Origin: Hyphomonadaceae bacterium TMED5
GTDB lineage: Bacteria; Pseudomonadota; Alphaproteobacteria; Caulobacterales; Hyphomonadaceae
NCBI GenBank assembly: GCA_002173095.1
Contig: NHBK01000027.1
Location: 45,213 to 109,212 of the forward strand
DNA: 64,000 bases
Direction of reading: 5' to 3'
A program made the position numbers and the translations under genes. Each line of letters opens with the position of its first letter. Positions within the stretch are counted from its first letter, which is position 1. The notes under the pieces were generated by a model, which ran no database searches, had not been told where the DNA came from, and worked only from the letters and a program-made list of their open reading frames with translations. Positions 1 through 8,036 of the stretch are shown here, piece after piece.

Positions 1-1
1 C

Positions 2-1168
2 GTTTTCATCTGTGATGAATGTGTCGAACTCTGCATGGATATCATCCGTGAAGAGAATAAGTCGGCAATGGTGCGCTCACGTGAAGGTGTTCCGACACCT
101 CAGGAAATCTGTGATGTTCTTGATGATTACGTGATCGGCCAGGAACAGGCTAAGCGCGTACTTTCCGTTGCGGTTCATAACCATTACAAGCGCCTGTCCC
201 ACAGCTCTAAAAATAATGATGTTGAGCTGTCTAAATCTAATATTCTGCTCGTCGGACCGACCGGTTGCGGTAAAACGCTTCTCGCGCAGACGCTTGCGCG
301 CATTCTGGACGTGCCGTTCACAATGGCGGACGCAACGACGCTGACCGAAGCGGGTTATGTTGGTGAAGACGTTGAGAACATCGTTCTTAAACTACTTCAG
401 GCCGCAGACTATAATGTTGAGCGTGCGCAGCGCGGCATCGTATATATCGATGAGATCGACAAGATTTCTCGCAAGTCTGATAATCCGTCTATAACGCGTG
501 ATGTTTCAGGCGAAGGTGTTCAGCAGGCGCTTCTGAAAATCATGGAAGGCACCGTTGCCTCTGTGCCTCCGCAGGGGGGGCGCAAGCATCCGCAGCAGGA
601 ATTCCTTCAGGTCGATACGACCAACATTCTGTTTATCTGTGGCGGTGCGTTTGCGGGCCTGGATAAGATTATTACAGACCGTGGTGATAAAACGTCCATC
701 GGCTTTGGCGCCAACGTTAAATCATCGGATGAGCGTAAAACTGGCGAAGTTCTGCGCGGTGTAGAGCCAGAAGACCTTCAGCGTTTTGGCCTGATCCCGG
801 AATTCATTGGTCGTCTGCCCGTTATCGCGACGCTGGAAGACCTTGATGAAGATGCCCTCATCACGATTCTGACGCAGCCTAAGAACGCGCTCGTCAAACA
901 ATACCAGCGCCTCTTCGAAATGGAGAGTGTTGAACTCAACTTCCGTGATGACGCTCTGTCTGCCATCGCGAAGCGCGCTATTGAACGCAAGACAGGTGCA
1001 CGTGGTCTGCGGTCCATTATGGAAGGCATTCTGCTGGATACCATGTTTGAGCTTCCGAACCTGCACGGCGTTGCCGAGGTTGTGATCAATGCAGAAGCGG
1101 TAGAATCCGGCGGAGCGCCACTCTACGTGCATTCTGAGCGTGAGCAGGATCAGGGCGAAGCGTCCTGA
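2..1168 (+). CDS. clpX: ClpX, ATP-binding unfoldase of the ClpXP protease (5' end outside window)
   Basis: AAA+ unfoldase that feeds substrates into ClpP in the cytoplasm. The window opens inside the gene: reading from base 2 gives [18 protein letters not shown] with no start, and CDEC is the second Cys pair of the N-terminal zinc-binding domain. Then come Walker A GPTGCGKT (about nt 254-277), the pore loop EAGYVGED, Walker B VYIDEIDK, the ClpP-docking IGF tripeptide (nt 698-706) and the sensor-2 motif GARGLRS. 388 residues are visible; with a family length near 420, about 30-35 N-terminal residues are missing. The ATG at 35 is an internal Met, not the start. lon follows after 159 bp, the usual alphaproteobacterial clpX-lon pairing. 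Identification is secure. Confidence 0.97.
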   Translation, partial: VFICDECVELCMDIIREENKSAMVRSREGVPTPQEICDVLDDYVIGQEQAKRVLSVAVHNHYKRLSHSSKNNDVELSKSNILLVGPTGCGKTLLAQTLARILDVPFTMADATTLTEAGYVGEDVENIVLKLLQAADYNVERAQRGIVYIDEIDKISRKSDNPSITRDVSGEGVQQALLKIMEGTVASVPPQGGRKHPQQEFLQVDTTNILFICGGAFAGLDKIITDRGDKTSIGFGANVKSSDERKTGEVLRGVEPEDLQRFGLIPEFIGRLPVIATLEDLDEDALITILTQPKNALVKQYQRLFEMESVELNFRDDALSAIAKRAIERKTGARGLRSIMEGILLDTMFELPNLHGVAEVVINAEAVESGGAPLYVHSEREQDQGEAS

Positions 1169-1327
1169 TCCGGCCAAAGGCCAATCCAAACTGTAAAACT
1201 ATTCAGCTTCAGCATTCGCTGAGCTTGAACAGGTGTGCTTGCAACGCCACATCTAGATTCAAGGCTGCGCGGGAATCCTGTCACTCTGACTGAATTCATT
1301 CCGCGCAGAAACGATCCGGAGACCTAA

Positions 1328-3736
1328 ATGACTACTACAAAAAAGCTACCGGTATTGCCGCTTCGTGACATTGTCGTGTTTCCGAACATGGTCGCGCCTC
1401 TGTTTGTGGGCCGCGAAAAATCTGTTCGCGCGCTTGATGTCGTTGAAGATGGCGAAAATGAAATCATGCTGATCGCACAACGCGATGCGACAGTTGATGA
1501 GCCGGGCGCTGAAGATCTCTATTCTATCGGTACTGTTGCGACCATTCTTCAGCTTCTGAAGCTGCCAGATGGAACCGTCAAAGTGCTGGTCGAAGGCAAG
1601 TCCCGTGCGCGTATGACTGCGCTGGAAGACCGCGAGGATTTCTTTGAGGCTGAAGTCGAGCCGATCGAAGAAGAGGCTGACGATACCCAGGATACGGAAA
1701 CGCTGGCGCGTGCCGTGATTGAGCAGTTCGAAGGCTATGTGAAACTCAACCGTAAAATTCCGCCAGAATCTGTGTCTTCTATCAGTGAGATTACAGAGCC
1801 TGCGCGCCTTGCTGATTCTATTGCCGGCCAGTTGTCGGTCAAACTCGGTGAAAAGCAGTCACTCCTTGAGCTTTCCAGCGTTACGGAACGCCTTGAGCGC
1901 GTTTTCGCGCTTATGGAAGGTGAGATCGGCATGCTCCAGATGGAGCGTAAGATCAAAAACCGCGTGAAGCGCCAGATGGAGAAGACCCAGCGCGAATACT
2001 ATTTGAATGAGCAGATGAAGGCCATTCAGAAGGAACTGGGCGATCAGGATGAAGGCCGCGATGAACTCGCTGAGCTTGAAGAAAAGATCGCGAAGAAGGG
2101 CCTGTCTGAAGAAGCCCGGACAAAGGCTGAGCAGGAGCTGAAAAAGCTTCGCCAAATGAGCACTATGTCCGCTGAATCCACGGTCGTGCGGAACTATCTG
2201 GATTGGATTCTTGCCCTGCCATGGGGTGAGAACAAGAAAGTTGCGACTGATCTGATGAAGGCTGAAGAGGTGCTCGACAGCGATCACTACGGTCTTGAGA
2301 AGGTCAAAGAGCGCATTCTTGAATATCTCGCGGTTCAGGCGCGTACGGAGAAGGTCAAAGGTCCAATCCTGTGTCTGGTGGGCCCTCCGGGTGTTGGTAA
2401 AACATCTCTCGGTAAGTCCATCGCAGAGGCGACGGGTCGCGAGTTTGTGCGTGTGTCGCTTGGCGGCGTGCGCGACGAGTCTGAAATTCGTGGTCACAGA
2501 CGGACCTATATCGGCTCCATGCCGGGCCGGATTATCCAGTCTCTGAAAAAGGCGAAGACGAACAATCCGCTCTTCCTGCTCGATGAGATCGACAAAATGG
2601 GTATGGATTATCGTGGCGACCCTGCGTCTGCTTTGCTCGAGGTATTGGACCCAGAGCAAAACTCAACGTTCAACGACCATTATCTGGAAGTCGATTATGA
2701 CCTGTCCAACGTAATGTTTGTGACGACGGCGAACTCGCTCAACATGCCTCAGCCACTGCTTGACCGTATGGAGGTTATCTCCATCGCCGGTTACACAGAG
2801 GACGAGAAAGTCGAAATTGCTCAACGCCACCTCCTGCCGAAAATTTCGGAAAACCACGCGCTGAATGACGGTGAGTGGAAAGTGGAGGAAAGCGCAATCC
2901 GCGATGAGATTCGCTATTACACGCGCGAAGCGGGTGTGCGTAATCTTGAGCGTGAACTGTCCAAACTGGCACGTAAAACGGTCCGTAGCCTGACGCAGGC
3001 TGACAAAGAGCTGATTGAGATCAACTCAGATAATTTGGCTGATTTCGCTGGCGTACGTAAATATCGCTACGGTCTTGCGGATAAGGAAGATCAGATCGGT
3101 GCTGTGACGGGTCTCGTCTGGACGTCGGTTGGTGGTGACCTTCTGACGATCGAGGCGGCTAAAATGCCGGGTCGCGGAAAGATGACCGTCACGGGTAACC
3201 TCAAGGATGTGATGAAGGAATCCATCTCCGCTGCGAACAGCCTGGTGCGCTCGCGGTCTGTATCCTTCGGCATTCGCCCGGATGTGTTCAATCACACCGA
3301 CATTCACGTCCACGTGCCGGAAGGTGCCGTTCCAAAAGACGGACCGTCTGCGGGTATCGCTATGACAACAGCAATCGTCTCGCTTCTGACCTCAAACCCT
3401 ATTCGTAAGGATATTGCGATGACCGGTGAGGTGACGTTGCGAGGCCGGGTGCTGCCGATTGGCGGTCTGAAGGAGAAGCTCCTTGCGGCGCACCGTGGCG
3501 GTATCGCGACTGTTCTTATTCCAGAGGAAAACGCCAAAGATCTGGCGGAAATCCCTGAGAATGTAAAAAACGAGCTGGAGATCATTCCGGTGAGCGACAT
3601 TAATGAAGTGCTTGCGCACGCCCTGACAAACTCCTTGCAGGAGATTGAGTGGAGCGAAGAAGAGCAGGCAGCGCTTCAGGCGAATATGATGAATCAGAAC
3701 CCCGCACCGGCAGGTTCTACGCCAATGACGCACTAA
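1328..3736 (+). CDS. lon: Lon ATP-dependent serine protease
   Basis: Cytoplasmic AAA+ protease for misfolded and regulatory proteins; in Caulobacter it degrades CcrM and DnaA. 802 residues in the standard LonA order: N-terminal substrate domain (LPVLPLRDIVVFPNMVAPL at the start), coiled-coil middle, AAA+ module with Walker A GPPGVGKT at residues 352-359 and Walker B LFLLDEIDK, then the protease domain with the catalytic Ser674 in PKDGPSAG and Lys717 in GGLKEKL, exactly 43 residues apart as in other Lon proteins. ATG start preceded by GGAGACCTAA. The 159 bp upstream hold a CTTGAA-like -35 (about 1224) that could belong to a heat-shock promoter, but no convincing -10 goes with it. A strong terminator follows at 3760. 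Confidence 0.97.
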   Translation: MTTTKKLPVLPLRDIVVFPNMVAPLFVGREKSVRALDVVEDGENEIMLIAQRDATVDEPGAEDLYSIGTVATILQLLKLPDGTVKVLVEGKSRARMTALEDREDFFEAEVEPIEEEADDTQDTETLARAVIEQFEGYVKLNRKIPPESVSSISEITEPARLADSIAGQLSVKLGEKQSLLELSSVTERLERVFALMEGEIGMLQMERKIKNRVKRQMEKTQREYYLNEQMKAIQKELGDQDEGRDELAELEEKIAKKGLSEEARTKAEQELKKLRQMSTMSAESTVVRNYLDWILALPWGENKKVATDLMKAEEVLDSDHYGLEKVKERILEYLAVQARTEKVKGPILCLVGPPGVGKTSLGKSIAEATGREFVRVSLGGVRDESEIRGHRRTYIGSMPGRIIQSLKKAKTNNPLFLLDEIDKMGMDYRGDPASALLEVLDPEQNSTFNDHYLEVDYDLSNVMFVTTANSLNMPQPLLDRMEVISIAGYTEDEKVEIAQRHLLPKISENHALNDGEWKVEESAIRDEIRYYTREAGVRNLERELSKLARKTVRSLTQADKELIEINSDNLADFAGVRKYRYGLADKEDQIGAVTGLVWTSVGGDLLTIEAAKMPGRGKMTVTGNLKDVMKESISAANSLVRSRSVSFGIRPDVFNHTDIHVHVPEGAVPKDGPSAGIAMTTAIVSLLTSNPIRKDIAMTGEVTLRGRVLPIGGLKEKLLAAHRGGIATVLIPEENAKDLAEIPENVKNELEIIPVSDINEVLAHALTNSLQEIEWSEEEQAALQANMMNQNPAPAGSTPMTH

Positions 3737-3759
3737 GTTACTTTAGATGTGAATCAGAA

Positions 3760-3789
3760 AGCCCCGGCACTGAGTGTCGGGGCTTTTTT
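3760..3789 (+). terminator. Rho-independent terminator after lon
   Basis: Eleven-base-pair stem (AGCCCCGGCAC with GTGTCGGGGCT, loop TGA) followed by a run of T. It lies 23 bp past the lon stop and just before the end of the convergent amidase gene, so it may also slow transcription from the other side, although the minus-strand U-run is short. Confidence 0.9.
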
Positions 3790-3791
3790 GT

Positions 3792-4613
3792 TCAGCTGAA
3801 GCTTTGTGTCTTTGAGAGCGACGGAATGCGCCTGCGAGCATCAGTGGAGCGCTCGAGATCGATTTCAGCCATTATCACGTCCTCGCCTGTTACGTTGCTT
3901 TCTGCGAGGATCTTGCCCCATGGCGCGATGATGAGAGAATGGCCGAAAGTCTCTCTCCCGTCTTCGTGTAGGCCGGACTGTGCCGGGGCGATAACGAAAC
4001 TGCCTGTTTCTATGGCTCGTGCGCGCAATAAAACATGCCAGTGCGCTTCGCCGGTGACGCGGGTAAAGGCGGCCGGGCAGGTGACAATGTTCGCCCCAGA
4101 CTGTGCAAGATGCCTGTAAAGGTAGGGAAAGCGCAGATCATAGCAAATGGACAGACCGAGCTGCCCCAGCGGCGTGTCTGCGATGACTGCTTTATCACCT
4201 GGGCGATAAACGGATGATTCCCGATATCTCTGTCCGTCGCCCACTTCGACATCAAACATATGAATCTTGTCATAGCGTGCAGAGATTTCGCCCTCAGGAG
4301 AAATCAGAAACGAGCGGTTCGCGAGTCGCTCATCAGATTCGTGCTTCACAGCGAGAGATCCGATCAACAGCCAGATTTGCAAATCCGAGGCCTGAACCTG
4401 GAAGGCTTTCAGAAGTGGATCATCAGATTCATAGAATCGCTGCGCCTGGGAATCGTTTCCACGTATATTCATGCAGCCCGTCATTTCAGGCGTAGCAACG
4501 AAATTGGCGCCATGAGCAGCAGCCCTGGCTATCAGATTGCTTGCGCGTTCCAGATTCGTTTCCGGATGGATCCCGGTGGTCATCTGTACGCAGGCGGCTT
4601 TGAAGCTGGTCAT
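3792..4613 (-). CDS. carbon-nitrogen hydrolase, Nit1 / deaminated glutathione amidase type
   Basis: Nitrilase-superfamily amidase of 273 residues. The catalytic triad is visible: Glu43 in FVATPEMTG, Lys116 in RYDKIHMFD and Cys157 in LGLSICYDLRFPYL. The stretch AAFTRVTGEAHWHVLLRARA and a C-terminal GHSLIIAPWG are typical of the Nit branch (bacterial YbeM, eukaryotic Nit1), whose known substrate is deaminated glutathione; that assignment is by resemblance. Start ATG at 4613. Transcribed towards lon; tRNA-Asn lies upstream on the same strand, 92 bp away. A glutathione reductase gene is found elsewhere in the window (47848), so a glutathione-repair role would fit. Confidence 0.88.
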   Translation of the reverse strand: MTSFKAACVQMTTGIHPETNLERASNLIARAAAHGANFVATPEMTGCMNIRGNDSQAQRFYESDDPLLKAFQVQASDLQIWLLIGSLAVKHESDERLANRSFLISPEGEISARYDKIHMFDVEVGDGQRYRESSVYRPGDKAVIADTPLGQLGLSICYDLRFPYLYRHLAQSGANIVTCPAAFTRVTGEAHWHVLLRARAIETGSFVIAPAQSGLHEDGRETFGHSLIIAPWGKILAESNVTGEDVIMAEIDLERSTDARRRIPSLSKTQSFS

Positions 4614-4705
4614 GGGAGAATTCCTGAAGGCGAGGGCATTTCAAACGCAGTTCTATCCGAAAAAAATCGGGTCGACCATGAGTTGGCATTTCAGGAAAGA
4701 AAGAG

Positions 4706-4781
4706 TGGCTCCGCGAGTAGGACTCGAACCTACGACCGGGCGATTAACAGTCGCCTGCTCTACCAACTGAGCTATCGCGGA
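4706..4781 (-). tRNA. tRNA-Asn(GTT)
   Basis: 76-nt cloverleaf on the minus strand with encoded CCA. Acceptor TCCGCGA pairs with TCGCGGA, discriminator G, D-loop AGCTCAGTTGGTAGAGC, anticodon loop CTGTTAA (anticodon GTT), T-arm GGTTCGAGTCC. A good promoter lies just upstream (4796-4824). Confidence 0.97.
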
Positions 4782-4795
4782 ACAACGAGATGGCC

Positions 4796-4824
4796 GATAT
4801 AGCTATCCGTGCCCGTCACGTCAA
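4796..4824 (-). promoter_or_regulatory. promoter of tRNA-Asn
   Basis: On the minus strand TTGACG (4824-4819), a 17-bp spacer and TATATC (4801-4796) form a near-consensus housekeeping promoter whose start site would fall about 7-10 bp before the tRNA 5' end at 4781. Confidence 0.75.
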
Positions 4825-4846
4825 ACACCAATTTCAGATTTTTTGT

Positions 4847-4875
4847 AAAAAAAATGGCGGGAGCGAACTCCCGCC
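4847..4875 (-). terminator. terminator after tRNA-Cys
   Basis: Perfect 8-bp stem GGCGGGAG / CTCCCGCC with a TTCG loop (minus strand), followed by ATTTTTTTTAC. It separates the tRNA-Cys transcript from the tRNA-Asn promoter. Confidence 0.88.
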
Positions 4876-5049
4876 GAGGCGTTGGGTGATGGTGGGGTGT
4901 CTTCAAGGAGAAGACATTATTTACTTCTCATGAATCTGTTAACGAGGTGTAAACGATAAATGGCCGAAATGAGGGTATTTCCGGCGGAAAACATCATGTT
5001 TTCAAGGCGTCCGGTTGGGGCGGTATCGTAAATTTTGGATTAATGTCTT

Positions 5050-5123
5050 TGGAGGCCCCGCCCGGAATCGAACCGGGGTACACGGATTTGCAATCCGCTG
5101 CGTCACCACTCCGCCACAGGGCC
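5050..5123 (-). tRNA. tRNA-Cys(GCA)
   Basis: 74-nt cloverleaf on the minus strand with encoded CCA and the U73 discriminator expected of tRNA-Cys. Acceptor GGCCCTG pairs with CGGGGCC (one G-U), anticodon loop TTGCAAA (anticodon GCA), T-arm GGTTCGATTCC. Confidence 0.96.
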
Positions 5124-5138
5124 TTTCAAAGAGGCGTC

Positions 5139-5167
5139 TACATGATCAAGTTAAAGCCGCTCGTCAA
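5139..5167 (-). promoter_or_regulatory. possible promoter of tRNA-Cys
   Basis: Minus strand TTGACG (5167-5162), 17-bp spacer, CATGTA (5144-5139). The -35 is good and matches that of the neighbouring tRNA-Asn promoter; the -10 is weak. Confidence 0.45.
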
Positions 5168-5291
5168 TGGAAAATCCGCATCCGTACTGGTTTTTGTATA
5201 CATTTTAGGAGAATAATGCCGCACTAAGGTGGCGCTTGTCCGCTCGTGAAGCTGTGGTAAGAGCAGTCGTGAAAAACCAGAGGTGAGTCCC

Positions 5292-5942
5292 GTGGATCTG
5301 AATATTGCCCGTCGGAAGATGATTGATTCCCAAATCCGTCCGAATGATGTGACTGATGAGAAGGTCATCCAAGCGTTCGAATCGGTCGCTAAAGAGAACT
5401 TTGTTCCTAAAGCGAATGCTGAACTGGCATATTCCGAAGCGGAGCTTGATACTGTTCCGGGCCGAAAATTCTGGCTGGCGCGCGATCTTTCCAAAATGCT
5501 CCAAGCTCTGGAAGTTAAGAGCGATGATCTGGTTCTGGTTATTGGCGCAGGCGAAGGTTATTCGGCGGCGCTTCTGAACGAGATTGCCACGACGGTTATT
5601 GCGTTGGAAGAAAGCGAAGAGATCGTTGATAAGTCTTCTGACCTGGTTCTGTCTCTTGGGCTGGACCGCATTGCTTTCGTCAAAGGCGAGCTTTCAAAAG
5701 GCTATCCGAGCGAAGGGCCTTATAATGTCATCCTCGTAAACGGTATGGTGGAATATGTTCCGGATGCCTGGCTGGAACAGCTTGCACCGGGCGGTCGCCT
5801 TGGCGTGGTTGTCGGTGATGATCGCAATGGGCAGGCACGTGTTTATCACAAATCTGAAGCGGCTGTGTCGTATCATTCAGAGTTTGAGTGCGTCCCGCCA
5901 AAGCTGGCGGAAATTCACCTTGAAAAAGGTTTCGTATTCTAA
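5292..5942 (+). CDS. protein-L-isoaspartate methyltransferase-like protein with altered active site
   Basis: SAM-dependent methyltransferase fold of about 216 residues, PIMT family by overall likeness (N-terminal ARRKMIDSQIRPNDVTDEKV, glycine-rich loop VLVIGAGEGYSAALL at about 81-95). The GQ(S/T)xxxP substrate-site motif of true Pcm, intact in the second paralogue at 22744 (GQSMTKP), is replaced by GRKFWLARD, so isoaspartate repair is doubtful. Start: GTG at 5292 is preferred because AGAGG stands 8 nt before it; an in-frame GTG at 5283 lies inside that SD. It is followed by tolC after 63 bp, a pairing also remembered from other Caulobacterales, which hints at an envelope-linked role. Function unknown. 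Confidence 0.85.
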   Translation: MDLNIARRKMIDSQIRPNDVTDEKVIQAFESVAKENFVPKANAELAYSEAELDTVPGRKFWLARDLSKMLQALEVKSDDLVLVIGAGEGYSAALLNEIATTVIALEESEEIVDKSSDLVLSLGLDRIAFVKGELSKGYPSEGPYNVILVNGMVEYVPDAWLEQLAPGGRLGVVVGDDRNGQARVYHKSEAAVSYHSEFECVPPKLAEIHLEKGFVF

Positions 5943-6005
5943 AGGTGAACGCTGTTCACTTTTTTGCTGAGATGTGAGACATATTCCCAAAAGGGAGAGT
6001 CTCGC

Positions 6006-7268
6006 ATGCGGATCGTTTCTTCGTTTATTGCTTTGGGCGTCATGCTGGCCGCGCCAGATGCCAACGCGCAGACGCTGCAGGAAACCCTGCGGCTGACGCT
6101 CATCAATAATCCAGCGATTGCCGCAGCTGAAATTGAGCTGGAACTCGCAGAAGAGACGCTTCTGGTTGCGCGTGCAGCCCGCTCGATAGAGATATCAACA
6201 GGTGTGACAACGCAGCTCCAGTCCGTGAGCTCCAACCGACTGTTTGGTGCGCTCGCTGGCGAAACGTTTATATCGCAGGCTTCGATTGAAGCCTCTATTC
6301 CGATTTTTACAGCTGGTGAGATTGCAGCGACAATCAGCCAGGCCCGTTACTCGCTTGAAGCGGCAGAATATGCTCTGGCCGCTCAGAAGCAGGAAACCCT
6401 TCTATCAGCGATCAATGCTCATCTGGGCGTTCAGTTTGCTGCTGAACAGGTTGCTATTCGAGAACAGAATTTGATCCGACTTGAGCGCCAGCTCAATGCA
6501 GCGCGCGATCGGTTCGAGGCTGGTGTTGTGACCCGCACGGATACCGCTCTTGCCGAAGCCAGATGGCGCGGCGCTGAAGCCCAGCTCGCAGGTGCGCAGG
6601 CGGAGCTTGAAGGGGCGCGTGCCAGATATCTGCAGATCACGGGGGAGAGCGCAACTCAGCCAGCGTTAGAAGGATTGCCCGTCGGTATGCCTGTGTCGAT
6701 AGATGAAGGTATCGATCGACTATTAGAAGAAAATCCGAATCTCCAGCGTTATGTGGCGCTGGAGTTCATGGCCGGTGAGGCCATTCGAATCGCTGAAAGT
6801 CGTCAGCGCCCACGCGTGGAATTGTTTGGTTCTGCTTCGATACAGGACGGGCGTTGGGATAATGAGTTCCGTGATGAAAGTGCCATCCTTGGCGCCCGTG
6901 CCAGTATGCCGCTTTATACCGGGGGGCGCCTCCAGTCTGCCGTTCGGCAGGCTGGAATGGACCGGGCCCAATTGCGTCTGCGCCGTGATGATGCCCGCAA
7001 TCAGTTGATCGCAATGTTTGCTGAAGCCTGGGCGCAACATCGCGCGGCGACGTCGAGTGCTATTGCCGCTCGAGAAGAAGTCAGGGCCAATGAAGTCGCG
7101 CTGGAAGGGGCTGAAATTGAAGTCAGTGTCGGTTTGCGGACAACGCTGGATCTGCTTGATCAGGAACAGGAATTGCTGGAAGCGCAACTGCGTTTGATTG
7201 ATGCGGAAAAGAATGTTTATCTCTCCGCAAGCCAAATTTTGGCTTTGCTGGGTGCATTAGGCGCCTAG
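6006..7268 (+). CDS. tolC: TolC-family outer-membrane efflux protein
   Basis: Outer-membrane channel of type I secretion and RND efflux systems; trimeric with a periplasmic coiled-coil tunnel. 420 residues from the ATG at 6006, which has GGGAGAG 5 nt upstream and opens a clean signal peptide (MRIVSSFIALGVMLAAP..ANAQ). The rest is long amphipathic helix with the duplicated TolC layout, including NPAIAAAEIELELAEETLLVARAA in the first repeat and the second repeat near LPLYTGGRLQSAVRQA-like sequence (here MPLYTGGRLQSAVRQAG). No inner-membrane pump or adaptor gene is adjacent. In Caulobacter the equivalent gene serves S-layer protein export; here the partner is not visible. Confidence 0.93.
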   Translation: MRIVSSFIALGVMLAAPDANAQTLQETLRLTLINNPAIAAAEIELELAEETLLVARAARSIEISTGVTTQLQSVSSNRLFGALAGETFISQASIEASIPIFTAGEIAATISQARYSLEAAEYALAAQKQETLLSAINAHLGVQFAAEQVAIREQNLIRLERQLNAARDRFEAGVVTRTDTALAEARWRGAEAQLAGAQAELEGARARYLQITGESATQPALEGLPVGMPVSIDEGIDRLLEENPNLQRYVALEFMAGEAIRIAESRQRPRVELFGSASIQDGRWDNEFRDESAILGARASMPLYTGGRLQSAVRQAGMDRAQLRLRRDDARNQLIAMFAEAWAQHRAATSSAIAAREEVRANEVALEGAEIEVSVGLRTTLDLLDQEQELLEAQLRLIDAEKNVYLSASQILALLGALGA

Positions 7269-7279
7269 TTTTAGCAGTT

Positions 7280-7343
7280 TTAACGATACGTTATCCAAAC
7301 CGGAAAAATATGTTGGAATAACGCAGGGGATTCTATTAACCAT
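7280..7343 (+). promoter_or_regulatory. CtrA-like box, TTAACCAT half-site and GANTC site upstream of popZ
   Basis: TTAA-CGATACG-TTAT at 7280-7294 matches the CtrA consensus TTAA-N7-TTAA in 7 of 8 positions. GATTC (a CcrM site) lies at 7329-7333 and TTAACCAT, the common CtrA half-site form, at 7336-7343. All are inside the 121-bp gap before popZ. The factors themselves are not encoded in the window, so this is a sequence-only call. Confidence 0.5.
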
Positions 7344-7389
7344 CACCTGTGTATTCTGATTTTAACGCCTCCGATCGGGACCAAGTACG

Positions 7390-7962
7390 ATGGCAGCTGA
7401 CGAAGCTCAACAAGAACCGACAATGGAAGAGATTCTGGCGTCGATCCGTAAGATTATTTCTGAAGACGATGAGCCAGCACCTGCTGAAGCTGAACCTGCT
7501 ATGGAAGAGGCTGAGGAAGACGTGCTTGAACTCGAGCCTATGGAAGATCATTCGTTCGAACCAGAGCCAGCACCTGAGCCTGAACCAGCAATGGCAATGG
7601 AAGAGGCTGAACCCGACTTTGAAGACGATGATATCGTTGCCTTTGAGGATCCGGAAATTGAGTTTGAGCCTGAACCGGCACCTGAACCAGAAATGTCTTT
7701 TGAACCTCCGCCGCGTCCTGAGCCGGCACCGGCACCTATGGATGATGGCGGTTTGCTTGAAGACGAGGTCGCTGGCAAAGCCGCTGGCGCGCTCGGTCAG
7801 CTTATGGGCAGCATGGCGGTTGGCAGCGGCACAACGCTCGAATCGATTGTGCGGGAACTCCTTCGCCCAATGCTGAAAGAGTGGCTGAATGAGAACCTTC
7901 CTGCAATTGTTGAAGCGAAAGTGGAAGAAGAAGTGAAACGCATCAGCCGAATGGCGCGCTAA
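7390..7962 (+). CDS. popZ: PopZ polar organising protein (DUF2497 family)
   Basis: Pole-organising scaffold that forms a ribosome-excluding microdomain, anchors the ParB-parS centromere and recruits cell-cycle kinases in Caulobacter. 190 residues in the PopZ order: N-terminal binding helix (EPTMEEILASIRKIISEDDE, residues about 10-28), an acidic proline-rich linker of repeated EPEPAP units (about 30-125), then the C-terminal oligomerisation helices with LRPMLKEWLNENLPAIVEAK and VEEEVKRI. It lies between tolC and valS, the same context as remembered for Caulobacter popZ. ATG at 7390. The linker is close in length to that of Caulobacter (177-residue protein). CtrA-like and GANTC sites lie upstream and a terminator follows directly. 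Confidence 0.93.
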   Translation: MAADEAQQEPTMEEILASIRKIISEDDEPAPAEAEPAMEEAEEDVLELEPMEDHSFEPEPAPEPEPAMAMEEAEPDFEDDDIVAFEDPEIEFEPEPAPEPEMSFEPPPRPEPAPAPMDDGGLLEDEVAGKAAGALGQLMGSMAVGSGTTLESIVRELLRPMLKEWLNENLPAIVEAKVEEEVKRISRMAR

Positions 7963-7994
7963 TCTCATTTCTGCATCTCGATTTATCTGTATGG

Positions 7995-8025
7995 GCGCGC
8001 TAGGAAACTGGCGCGCTTTTCTTTT
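7995..8025 (+). terminator. terminator/attenuator between popZ and valS
   Basis: Nine-base-pair stem GCGCGCTAG / CTGGCGCGC (one G-U) closed by a GAAA tetraloop and followed by TTTTCTTTT. The U-run ends 11 nt before the valS ATG, so valS has no room for its own promoter after it; valS expression would need read-through or a promoter inside popZ. Confidence 0.8.
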
Positions 8026-8036
8026 ATGTGGACACA

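Noticed and set aside
1224..1255. Sigma-32 type promoter before lon
   Set aside because: CTTGAA is present but the -10 region at the expected distance is poor; not listed as a feature.
1859..2659. 266-residue minus-strand reading frame inside lon
   Set aside because: Antisense to the conserved AAA+ region; composition is that of a reversed coding frame and there is no SD.
4260..4802. 180-residue plus-strand frame
   Set aside because: Antisense to the amidase gene and runs straight through tRNA-Asn.
5216..5227. Three-codon frame with perfect SD (ATG CCG CAC TAA) before the PIMT-like gene
   Set aside because: Too short to judge and out of frame with the gene; likely chance.
7550..7740. Repeats in the middle of popZ resembling a tandem repeat or CRISPR-like array
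   Set aside because: They are irregular Glu-Pro codon repeats within a coding frame, without constant repeat and spacer units.
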